Shown here: positions 1 to 5,438 of the stretch, piece by piece | Layout: every line of letters starts with the position of its first letter | Numbering within the stretch: position 1 is the stretch's first letter | NCBI GenBank assembly: GCA_905480565.1 | Contig: CAJQQW010000167.1 | Location: forward strand, 1 to 6,367 | Direction of reading: 5' to 3' | From: an uncultured Halioglobus sp. | GTDB taxonomy: Bacteria; Pseudomonadota; Gammaproteobacteria; Pseudomonadales; Halieaceae | Length of the DNA stretch: 6,367 nt | Notes under the pieces: generated by a model | What the model was told of the DNA's origin: nothing | Database searches by the model: none | The model's input: the letters and a program-made list of their open reading frames with translations, nothing else | Translations under genes and position numbers: made by a program

Positions 1-775
1 TCGCCAGCCAGAATACCGGTGTCCGCCGTGCCTCGGCCAATGTCGAGCTAGCCTTAAATACGGTTTTTGGCGGAGGGTTATCATCGCTGTGGCCGTCTAT
101 CAGCACACCGCAGGATGCAGGGTTGTCCCGCAGCAACAGTAATCCAATCGCGGCAAAGACAAGGCAAATCAGCGCCAATCCCCCTAGAGCCTCTCGCCAG
201 CCGCCATTGGCGATCATCCACGCGAGCACGAGCGGCGCGATCGCAAAGCCGAAGCTCACAAACGTGCCCCTGGCACTGCTCACAAGTCCCCGCCGCTTCT
301 CAAACCAGACCAATAGTACGTTGCGCGAGGCGGAAGTCAGTACGCCCTGTCCGAGAAAGCGCACACCGAAATAGCCCACGGTGATGGCCGCAAAACTAAC
401 CAGCACGCCACCGCCGAAACGCGCGGCAATAGAGTCTACGACCGCGATATAAACCAGCATTAAGCCCAGCAAGGCTGCCGCCAGAGCGACCATCAACCGA
501 CCCCCGAGCCAGTCATACCAACGCCCAGCGCGGGTCAGGAAAAAGGATGAACCCACCGTACCGACGAGGTAGGCCAATGATAGCTCCGTACGGCTCAGTC
601 CAAGTGCGTCAATAAAGTGGTCCGTGAAAACAGCCATGCCCATAGTTTGGCCGGGTATGGATACAAGGATGCCTGCAGTGCTGAGTAGCCAAATGACCCA
701 GCCGTAGTAGAAAGGCATGCGGCGTATGTCAAAGGGCCATCTGGGGGAGACGATAGAGTCGGCTTTATTTGTCAT
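1..775 (-). CDS. MFS transporter, OFA/monocarboxylate-carrier-like (partial, N-terminal 258 aa)
   Basis: Inner-membrane secondary carrier of the major facilitator superfamily, open at the left edge; 258 codons are visible of an expected 400-430. The start ATG (775) is followed by a short cytoplasmic N-terminus, then about six hydrophobic segments near residues 23-43, 64-82, 94-114, 121-146, 170-190 and 196-216, a polar central loop (217-250), and the start of helix 7 at the edge. A motif A-like loop between helices 2 and 3 reads GRWYDWLGGR (84-93). RFLGQG (139-144) and WFEKRRG (157-163), followed later by DNPASCG, resemble carriers of the OFA/monocarboxylate type. The start has only a weak AGGG one base upstream, and no in-frame ATG, GTG or TTG was found in the nearby upstream codons. 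It lies 36 bp after the phospholipase-like gene in the same direction, so it is probably co-transcribed with it. The substrate is unknown; an organic anion is a guess from subfamily resemblance. Confidence 0.85.
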   Translation of the reverse strand, partial: MTNKADSIVSPRWPFDIRRMPFYYGWVIWLLSTAGILVSIPGQTMGMAVFTDHFIDALGLSRTELSLAYLVGTVGSSFFLTRAGRWYDWLGGRLMVALAAALLGLMLVYIAVVDSIAARFGGGVLVSFAAITVGYFGVRFLGQGVLTSASRNVLLVWFEKRRGLVSSARGTFVSFGFAIAPLVLAWMIANGGWREALGGLALICLVFAAIGLLLLRDNPASCGVLIDGHSDDNPPPKTVFKASSTLAEARRTPVFWLA

Positions 776-811
776 ACCCTGAATACGAGTAACGCCGGGG
801 TTCGTCGTTTT

Positions 812-1957
812 CTATAGATCCGAGTCTTGACAGTCGGCGGGCAAATTCACTGGATTGCAGCGAGCGATATTGTCTCCGGGAATACTAACCTTGTAATCAG
901 TGAAGCGCATGTCGGCCACGGGGTAATCGGTGCTGATCCATTGCGCACCTGACAACAGCGCCGTGTCCCTGCGCGTGGTGTCCCCTGTGCGCGCTTGCTC
1001 GGTCTCAGCGTCCGCTCGCGTACGCACCATATAGTTAAGCCTCACCAGTTCCTGAATCGCCATATAATCTGCCGGATCGTTTTTCTTGATAAAAGCGGCC
1101 TCAGGCGTACCCGGCTCGGAGTCGGTAAATAACACTCGTCCGGCCAGCGATGGGTGCCCTTCAATATATTTATCTCTGGTACTACCCCCGTTGTCTAGCG
1201 CAAACATGACGCGACCTCTGGCCTGATCAAGGCTTGGCCAGCCATCGGTAAGAATCGCCTCCTCCAGGGTCGCTCGCTGCCCTCTGACCCAGTCGGGTGT
1301 AATCAGGCTTTCAGTACTGAAAATCGACAAAACCTCCTCATCAATGGCGTCAAGCGCGGCAGCATCGAACGCCAAGGGAATGGTAAAACCAAGATCAAGG
1401 GGGTCATCAATAACAGCATCCTTTGCCTCGACCAAAACCAGCATGGGCAGATGATCAGGGTTATCGTCCGACCAATTCCTGATCTCCCTGAGACACCCCA
1501 AAAAGGTATAGCACGATGTCTCGTAGTCGATTTCCTGCACATGCAGAACCTTCAATCCAGGCTCATCCAGTGCAGGAATGCCTGATGCCGGCGCCTCGCC
1601 TACTAAAACCAGCGCCTGCCGCTCCGAATAAAGGCCTCCCTTCGGATCATGAAAAACGTCTAATTCGATCTGGCGTATACCTTGGGAGGTAAACTGCTCT
1701 GCAAGTGGTAGGTGCCCGTAGTCCAAAGTCCTCGCAACATCGGGCACGAAGCTGGTAAGAATCTCAAACAAATCTCGCCGCAGTAACTGCTTATAACTAT
1801 TATGCGTGCCCAGGTATTGAACCTGATTCATTGCTACGGAGGATTCGGTGCCACTATTACCGCTATCGCTGCTATCACTGCTATCACTGCAACCGCTCAG
1901 CACGGCACACAGCACGCAGAAGCCTGTAATTCCGGCCAAAACTCTCGAACGCTTCAT
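812..1957 (-). CDS. Lipoprotein, Ca2+-dependent phosphatidylinositol-specific phospholipase C-like (PI-PLC-C1 family)
   Basis: Predicted lipid-anchored phosphodiesterase of 381 aa. The N-terminus is a lipoprotein signal: basic MKRSR, a hydrophobic core, and lipobox LSGC with Cys23. Ser at +2 predicts outer-membrane sorting in Gram-negatives. A Ser/Asp linker (24-40) follows. The catalytic fold begins with LGTHNSY (49-55, candidate catalytic His52), then IELDVFHD (97-104), LHVQEID (138-144, candidate second His139), LVEAKD (175-180), FALDN (252-256), VRTRAD (311-316), and TGDTTRRD to STDYP (324-346). This order matches the bacterial Ca2+-dependent PI-PLC-like family, whose characterised members cleave phosphoinositides or related glycerophospholipid head groups; assigning roles to individual residues here is by analogy. 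Cys149/155 and Cys367/376 could form disulfides, which fits an exported protein. The start is supported by AGAGGAG six bases upstream. It is followed 36 bp later by a co-directional MFS carrier. The family is confident; the substrate (inositol lipid or another phosphodiester) is not. Confidence 0.85.
   Translation of the reverse strand: MKRSRVLAGITGFCVLCAVLSGCSDSSDSSDSGNSGTESSVAMNQVQYLGTHNSYKQLLRRDLFEILTSFVPDVARTLDYGHLPLAEQFTSQGIRQIELDVFHDPKGGLYSERQALVLVGEAPASGIPALDEPGLKVLHVQEIDYETSCYTFLGCLREIRNWSDDNPDHLPMLVLVEAKDAVIDDPLDLGFTIPLAFDAAALDAIDEEVLSIFSTESLITPDWVRGQRATLEEAILTDGWPSLDQARGRVMFALDNGGSTRDKYIEGHPSLAGRVLFTDSEPGTPEAAFIKKNDPADYMAIQELVRLNYMVRTRADAETEQARTGDTTRRDTALLSGAQWISTDYPVADMRFTDYKVSIPGDNIARCNPVNLPADCQDSDL
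1862..1888 (-). repeat. Three tandem 9-bp units in the lipoprotein linker
   Basis: Plus-strand units are gctatcgct, gctatcact and gctatcact. Read on the minus strand they encode Ser-Asp-Ser three times (residues 24-32), directly after lipobox Cys23. Unit length is a multiple of three, so gain or loss of a unit would change the tether length without breaking the frame. The last two units are identical and the first differs by one base. Confidence 0.85.
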
Positions 1958-1963
1958 GGCTAG

Positions 1964-1970
1964 CTCCTCT
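1964..1970 (-). promoter_or_regulatory. Shine-Dalgarno site of the PI-PLC-like gene
   Basis: AGAGGAG on the minus strand, six bases before the ATG at 1957. It is a near-ideal ribosome binding site and fixes the start so that the lipoprotein signal peptide begins at residue 1. Confidence 0.8.
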
Positions 1971-2043
1971 TTTTCAAAGATGGTGATGTGTATGATATTC
2001 CGTGACTCAAACTAACTGGGGAAAAACCACGCCGTGTCACCGG

Positions 2044-2060
2044 CGATATCGAGAATATCG
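2044..2060. repeat. 17-bp perfect palindrome CGATAT-N5-ATATCG, possible operator
   Basis: CGATAT (2044-2049) and ATATCG (2055-2060) are exact inverted copies with a 5-base spacer. The site lies 87 bp upstream of the PI-PLC-like start codon and about 26 bp downstream of the TATAAT hexamer, in the presumed untranslated leader. The size and symmetry suit a dimeric repressor such as a TetR- or GntR-type protein, but no regulator gene is present in the window and a chance palindrome is possible. Confidence 0.45.
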
Positions 2061-2086
2061 TTTTGGCACTTGTTTACGTTCATTTC

Positions 2087-2092
2087 ATTATA
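2087..2092 (-). promoter_or_regulatory. Candidate -10 box (TATAAT) for the PI-PLC-like/MFS operon
   Basis: A perfect TATAAT on the minus strand inside the 245-bp intergenic gap, about 130 bp before the start codon at 1957. That would give a leader of roughly 120 nt. No good TTGACA-like -35 lies 16-18 bp upstream (the bases there resemble GCCACG). A TG dinucleotide lies near the extended -10 position but is offset by one base. An activator-dependent promoter or a chance match are both possible. Confidence 0.35.
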
Positions 2093-2123
2093 CTCACGCG
2101 AAGTTGTTACGTGGCGGTGACTA

Positions 2124-2172
2124 ACAGCCAGCTCACGTGTCGTTCGGTTTTCGTCGCGAATAAACTGGCTGT
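2124..2172. repeat. Perfect 8-bp inverted repeat around a 33-nt loop
   Basis: ACAGCCAG (2124-2131) pairs exactly with CTGGCTGT (2165-2172). The loop holds a smaller pairing, TTCG (2143-2146) with CGAA (2157-2160). It begins 31 bp downstream of the DUF4124 stop codon and could act as an RNA hairpin at the 3' end of that transcript. No run of U follows on the minus strand, so it is not a standard intrinsic terminator. It also sits just upstream of the TATAAT hexamer, so a regulatory DNA site is an alternative. Confidence 0.5.
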
Positions 2173-2202
2173 CGCTTGCCTACTTTATGCTCATTTTCCC
2201 TT

Positions 2203-2652
2203 CTAGCGACGCCCACCTGCATGACCACGGTGTTCTATGCGCACTCTGTTACCGTTTTCATCCGTATACTCCCCCCTCATGGATTCCTCGCGCCGCTGCA
2301 TTTCCTCTTCAGTTGGAATATCACCCACTTCGTAAGGCATGTCAGCCGCAACACCTCTTTCTAGTTCTTCGTTGCGCGTGTTTGGGATAACTGCCACATT
2401 ACCTGACTCCTCAGGTCTGACAGCGGGCTGCTCCTCAACGGCAGGCTCATCAACCGACATGGGCTCTGGCGACATTTTGACAGCATCGGCGATATTTTCT
2501 TGTGGTAAATCGATCTTTTCAGCTCCAGCAGTCGGCGTATCGGTGAAGACCGGGTTGCCCTGAGCGTTGGTGCTTTCATATATTTCTGCCTGTACGCCCC
2601 AGCTCAATGCTAACGCCACACAATACGCAGGGAGTGTTATCAAAATCTTCAT
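2203..2652 (-). CDS. Exported DUF4124 domain protein
   Basis: Small secreted protein of 149 aa with no known enzymatic role. Residues 1-22 form a signal peptide (Lys at 2, hydrophobic core, likely cleavage after VQA). The mature N-terminus EIYESTNAQGNPVFTDTP (23-40) matches the DUF4124 pattern: a short beta-rich motif with an aromatic residue, NAQG and a FTDTP end. The rest is very polar. An acidic, proline-rich middle (about 60-120) carries many Glu residues, and a basic tail (136-149) ends in HRGHAGGRR, so it is probably largely disordered in the periplasm. I chose the ATG at 2652 over the ATG 12 codons upstream (2688) because GGAG lies eight bases before it and because this start puts the signal peptide at the N-terminus. 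It is separated by 245 bp from the next gene and by 339 bp from the previous one, so it is probably monocistronic. The family is fairly sure; its function is unknown. Confidence 0.8.
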   Translation of the reverse strand: MKILITLPAYCVALALSWGVQAEIYESTNAQGNPVFTDTPTAGAEKIDLPQENIADAVKMSPEPMSVDEPAVEEQPAVRPEESGNVAVIPNTRNEELERGVAADMPYEVGDIPTEEEMQRREESMRGEYTDENGNRVRIEHRGHAGGRR

Positions 2653-2660
2653 TATCTTGT

Positions 2661-2664
2661 CTCC
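2661..2664 (-). promoter_or_regulatory. Shine-Dalgarno site that decides the DUF4124 protein start
   Basis: GGAG on the minus strand, eight bases before the ATG at 2652. The alternative upstream ATG at 2688 has no comparable purine-rich site at the right distance. Confidence 0.65.
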
Positions 2665-2683
2665 AGTGGTATATCCAACCCTG

Positions 2684-2714
2684 ATCATAGCTCTATTTTG
2701 TCATGACGTGCGAA
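2684..2714 (-). promoter_or_regulatory. Weak candidate promoter for the DUF4124 gene
   Basis: The minus strand shows TATGAT (2684-2689), one mismatch from the -10 consensus. A poor TTCGCA (2709-2714) lies 19 bp upstream as a possible -35. Transcription would start near 2677, giving a leader of about 25 nt that includes the GGAG site. The spacing and -35 are suboptimal, so this is tentative. Confidence 0.3.
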
Positions 2715-2860
2715 TTACTCCATTCGCCCCACAAAACGGTCGATTTTCGCGATAGCACCGGCAGCGAGACTGCGGCAGCGATGAGCCATGCCCACGCCGA
2801 CGTCAGTCTATGGCACTGCCACAAAGAATCCCAGCCCGTCTGATAACAACCGCGATATAG

Positions 2861-2880
2861 GCCTTTTGCGCTATAAAGGC
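2861..2880. repeat. Short inverted repeat GCCTTT-N8-AAAGGC
   Basis: GCCTTT (2861-2866) and AAAGGC (2875-2880) are exact inverted copies. An overlapping alternative pairing exists, TATAG (2856-2860) with CTATA (2871-2875), so the two stems would compete. It is about 110 bp beyond the ndh stop codon with no U-run. It may be a 3'-end hairpin or chance. Confidence 0.3.
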
Positions 2881-2991
2881 GTCCGCACGCTCTCCACTGA
2901 GCCAAAAAGGCTGAAATGCGTTGATTGCCGCTATCACCCGTTCGCTACCGTCAGTAACGACACAACGTAAGGGCCTGTATGACAGCTAAAC

Positions 2992-4290
2992 CTAATGCAA
3001 TTTTAAACGCGGCTTCACTATGTGGTTGATCTTATCGGCAACGACCAACAGGGACGCTTTAAACCATCCATGCAACGCAACCTGATGCAGTCGATAAAGC
3101 GAAATATAGGCCATTCTTGCAACCCAGCCACGCACATTCAGACTTTGTCCGCTGCCGAAGTTGCCCATCAATACGCCTATGGCCGTATACTGGCTCAGTG
3201 AGACCAGAGACCCGTGATCACGATAAGTAAAGTGCTTGAGCGGCTTGCCTTTCATACCTCTGATAATATTCTTGCCCACCACATCAGCCATTTGATGAGC
3301 CGATTGCGCCCGGGGCGGCACCCATTGACCGCCATCGAGCTCGAAACCGGCACAGTCGCCAATGACAAAAATTGAGTCGTCCGTGGTAGCCTGCATCGTT
3401 GGTTTCACCAGTATCTGATTGATTCGATTAGTCTCTAGCCCTTCAATTTCGGCAACAAAGTCCGGCACTTTTACACCAGCGGCCCAAAGCATCAAATCGG
3501 CTTCTATAATTTCTCCACTGGCAGTGACAAAGGCGTTCTCCTCGGCTCTTGCTACCCTGGTATCCAGTCGGATATCAGCGCCCAGCTTTATTAATTCGGT
3601 TCTTACGCTCTCCGATACTTCCTCCGCCAGAGCAGGCACCAACCTTGGACCTGCCTCTAACAAGGTCACTCGCATATGTTCTGGCGTCACTCGATCCAGA
3701 CCGTAAAGAGCGAACAACTGCCGGGCATTGAAGAGCTCGGCTGACAACTCAACACCAGTAGCCCCGCCGCCTACGATGACAATGCTCAGGATTTTATCAG
3801 GATCATCAATCAGGCTTCGGTTAAGCTTGACGAAATAATTGACCAGCTGCCGATGAAATTTTTGAGCCTGCTGGGATTGCTCTAAAAACTGCGAGTACTG
3901 AGACACACCCGGCGTGTTGAAATCATTACAACTACTGCCGATAGCAATTACCAGTTGATCGTAGGACTCACTTCGCGGAGGCAGCACCTCAACCCCGTCT
4001 TCATCCATTACCTGTGCAAGCGCAATGCAGCGGTTAACTCTGTCTACGTTTTCAAAACGTCCGAGCTTGAAAACGAAGCCGTGCGCCGCGGCATGTGCGC
4101 GGTAGCTTAAGGAGTCAACTTCCGCATCGAGACTGCCCGCAGCAACCTCATGCAGCAGCGGTTTCCAGAGATGCGTCTGATTCTGATCGATCAATATGAC
4201 GTCGGCCTGCCCTTTGCGGCCCAGCTTGTTGCCCAGATAAGTCGCCAACTCAAGTCCACCCGCTCCACCACCAACTATCACGATCTTCAT
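2992..4290 (-). CDS. ndh: Type II NADH dehydrogenase (NDH-2), NADH:quinone oxidoreductase
   Basis: Single-subunit flavoprotein of 432 aa, close to the usual NDH-2 length. It passes electrons from NADH via FAD to membrane quinone without pumping protons. The N-terminal FAD Rossmann motif is GGGAGG (7-12), with an acidic Asp near 35 and HLWKPLLHEVAAG (40-52) after it. The second dinucleotide fold, for NADH, has GGGATGVELSAEL (174-186) and LLEAGPR (210-216). WAAGV (269-273), VIGD (309-312, FAD-binding) and PPRAQSAHQ (325-333, quinone-side motif) follow. The C-terminal 45 residues are amphipathic with basic residues and likely bind the inner-membrane surface. I use the ATG at 4290, with AGGA ten bases upstream; a TTG seven codons earlier is less likely. 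It lies 207 bp after cyoD in the same direction; that gap shows no clear terminator, so read-through from the cyo operon is possible alongside its own promoter. The distinction from sulfide:quinone oxidoreductase rests on the NDH-2 motifs and C-terminus. Confidence 0.93.
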   Translation of the reverse strand: MKIVIVGGGAGGLELATYLGNKLGRKGQADVILIDQNQTHLWKPLLHEVAAGSLDAEVDSLSYRAHAAAHGFVFKLGRFENVDRVNRCIALAQVMDEDGVEVLPPRSESYDQLVIAIGSSCNDFNTPGVSQYSQFLEQSQQAQKFHRQLVNYFVKLNRSLIDDPDKILSIVIVGGGATGVELSAELFNARQLFALYGLDRVTPEHMRVTLLEAGPRLVPALAEEVSESVRTELIKLGADIRLDTRVARAEENAFVTASGEIIEADLMLWAAGVKVPDFVAEIEGLETNRINQILVKPTMQATTDDSIFVIGDCAGFELDGGQWVPPRAQSAHQMADVVGKNIIRGMKGKPLKHFTYRDHGSLVSLSQYTAIGVLMGNFGSGQSLNVRGWVARMAYISLYRLHQVALHGWFKASLLVVADKINHIVKPRLKLH

Positions 4291-4300
4291 AACACGAAAG

Positions 4301-4306
4301 TCCTCA
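4301..4306 (-). promoter_or_regulatory. Shine-Dalgarno site that decides the ndh start
   Basis: TGAGGA on the minus strand, ten bases before the ATG at 4290. It lies inside the frame of the alternative TTG start at 4311, which favours the downstream ATG. Confidence 0.55.
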
Positions 4307-4341
4307 GCCAAATGTGCGTTATCGCGCTCCCGGGTCTCTCC

Positions 4342-4371
4342 ACTATAAGTGTTCCTTCACGCTGGCGCGAA
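4342..4371 (-). promoter_or_regulatory. Weak candidate promoter for ndh
   Basis: The minus strand shows TATAGT (4342-4347), one mismatch from the -10 consensus. TTCGCG (4366-4371), a poor -35, lies 18 bp upstream. Transcription would start near 4335 and leave a leader of about 45 nt. No recognisable FNR or ArcA site was seen by eye. Confidence 0.3.
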
Positions 4372-4497
4372 TCGCACTGGCAAAAGCGCACTCACCTGGC
4401 TTTCTTGGCCGGATAGCTTTTTACACTCGAAAACAACTGAAGCAATAATCGACAGCATTTAACCGTTTTTTAAACTGGGTTACCGCCGAGAATCCAC

Positions 4498-4809
4498 TTA
4501 ATGCATACGGTGGGCAAGGTTGGTCATTATCCAGATAGTTCCCCCTGCCATGATCGCCAGTAATAATGTCGAGAAAAGTATGAGCAAGAGGTCTTCACGC
4601 TTTTGCTGCGTGAAATCTATATGCAGGAAATACCTGAATTGCACTACCATCTGGGTCAGGCCGCAAAGTAATACAAAAAGCAGGGTAACGGAACCGGGCA
4701 GTTTGCCCCAGGCAACCAGCGCGAAGGGAACACCCGTCAGCGCAAGGGCCAGTACAAAACCAATGATATATTGCCTGAGTGCTTGTTCGAAGCGATGATC
4801 TTGGTCCAT
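4498..4809 (-). CDS. cyoD: Cytochrome bo3 ubiquinol oxidase subunit IV
   Basis: Small inner-membrane subunit of the bo3 quinol oxidase, 103 aa (the E. coli protein is about 109). It has no redox centre and is thought to help assembly or stability around the copper site of subunit I. Three membrane segments lie near residues 14-34, 41-63 and 74-97. The family signature QFRYFLHID (57-65) follows the second helix, and GGTIWIM (89-95) lies in the third, as in CyoD proteins. The frame is open further upstream to 4965, but that stretch is inside cyoC, and the ATG at 4809 has GGGAGG nine bases before it. The start overlaps the cyoC stop by one base (TGATG), a layout typical of translational coupling. 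It is the last cyo gene here: no cyoE follows. Confidence 0.93.
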   Translation of the reverse strand: MDQDHRFEQALRQYIIGFVLALALTGVPFALVAWGKLPGSVTLLFVLLCGLTQMVVQFRYFLHIDFTQQKREDLLLILFSTLLLAIMAGGTIWIMTNLAHRMH

Positions 4810-5438
4810 CAGGCAAGACCTCCCAAAAAGACGATCGAAAATATCCCAATCCATACAATATCGAGAAAATGCCAGAAAAGCCCCAGACGCAGGAGCCGTG
4901 TCTTTACGACCGTGTTGGGACCAAATACACGTAATTGGATGAGCATGATCACAATCCAGATACACCCGGCCGTCACATGTAACCCGTGAAGAGGAACGAG
5001 TCCGAAGAACGCAGACAGGAAACCTGAACGACTAGGCACCGCACCCATCTCAATCATGTCACGGAAATCATTTATCTCGAGAGCAAGAAAACCTATTCCG
5101 AGAAAAAGCGAAATCAGCAGCCACACGTTCACCCTCACTACCGAGTGTTTGTACCGCAACGCAAGCCCGGCGAACCCCATAGCTAGACTGCTTAGCAGTA
5201 GCAAGATTGTTTGGGCGAACGCGCTACCCAGATTGAAAACATCCTTCGGTTCAGGTCCACCGGCAAATGAGTTTGGAGTGAGCATGGTCACGTAGGTAGC
5301 AAACATGAGTCCAAAGACGATCAGATCGCTCATCAGAAACACCCAGAAGCCAAAAACGAGCGTCTCCGCCGCGCTGTGGGCCTCTCCATGATCATCACCC
5401 AAATTGATGCCCGGGTGTCTTACCGCCTCTCCTTTCAT
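4809..5438 (-). CDS. cyoC: Cytochrome bo3 ubiquinol oxidase subunit III
   Basis: Inner-membrane subunit of 209 aa (E. coli about 204), without redox cofactors, that packs against subunit I. Five hydrophobic segments lie near residues 27-53, 68-93, 104-122, 138-168 and 184-206, as in five-helix CyoC rather than the seven-helix CoxC of cytochrome c oxidases. Signature stretches are FGFWVFLMSD (29-38), FATY (46-49), AGGP (59-62), SGFLSAFFGL (138-147), HGLHVTAG (151-158) and WHFLDIVW (189-196), all closely like the E. coli protein. The start ATG (5438) overlaps the cyoB stop by four bases (ATGA), and GGAG lies eight bases upstream inside the cyoB end, so the two are translationally coupled. The stop overlaps cyoD. 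Confidence 0.95.
   Translation of the reverse strand: MKGEAVRHPGINLGDDHGEAHSAAETLVFGFWVFLMSDLIVFGLMFATYVTMLTPNSFAGGPEPKDVFNLGSAFAQTILLLLSSLAMGFAGLALRYKHSVVRVNVWLLISLFLGIGFLALEINDFRDMIEMGAVPSRSGFLSAFFGLVPLHGLHVTAGCIWIVIMLIQLRVFGPNTVVKTRLLRLGLFWHFLDIVWIGIFSIVFLGGLA

Larger units (their letters stand above)
2653..2991. other. 339-bp intergenic region without a supported gene
   Basis: Lies between the ndh stop codon and the DUF4124 start codon. The longest minus-strand frame (2693-2905, 70 codons from a TTG) has a Trp/Cys-rich translation that I cannot match to any family, and I saw no convincing ribosome binding site for it. No tRNA-like cloverleaf or standard U-tract terminator was seen after ndh. 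The only structures noted are a small inverted repeat at 2861-2880 and an AGCC-AAAAA-GGCT hairpin near 2900. The right end of DUF4124 regulation (a possible promoter near 2684-2714) also falls here. Confidence 0.6.

Noticed and set aside
67..384. Plus-strand open frames of 105 and 83 codons
   Set aside because: They lie wholly antisense to the MFS transporter, whose minus-strand frame has clear membrane segments and motif A. Their translations look like Arg/Ser-rich shadow sequence.
2653..2688. Twelve-codon N-terminal extension of the DUF4124 protein from the ATG at 2688
   Set aside because: It would bury the signal peptide behind a polar leader, and the ATG at 2652 has the better-placed GGAG.
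2693..2905. Minus-strand frame of 70 codons upstream of the DUF4124 gene
   Set aside because: It needs a TTG start, I saw no convincing ribosome binding site, and its Trp/Cys-rich product resembles no family I know. Kept only as a note on the intergenic region.
2788..2970. Plus-strand frame of 60 codons
   Set aside because: No ribosome binding site, no domain or signal peptide, and opposite orientation to all supported genes.
3419..3706. Plus-strand frame of 95 codons inside ndh
   Set aside because: Antisense to conserved NDH-2 coding sequence, with no independent support.
4291..4311. TTG start for ndh seven codons upstream
   Set aside because: The ATG at 4290 begins directly with the FAD-binding strand as in other NDH-2 proteins, and the purine-rich TGAGGA lies within this extension.
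4150..4416. Plus-strand frame of 88 codons over the ndh 5' end
   Set aside because: Mostly antisense to the FAD-binding region of ndh; no recognisable protein.
4438..4497. Possible intrinsic terminator after cyoD
   Set aside because: Only a TAACC/GGTTA stem with a 13-nt A-rich loop can be drawn, and no U-tract follows on the minus strand, so it does not meet the usual pattern.
4810..4965. N-terminal extension of CyoD giving 155 aa
   Set aside because: The extra 52 residues are an out-of-frame reading of the cyoC 3' end. The ATG at 4809 gives a normal CyoD length with a strong ribosome binding site.
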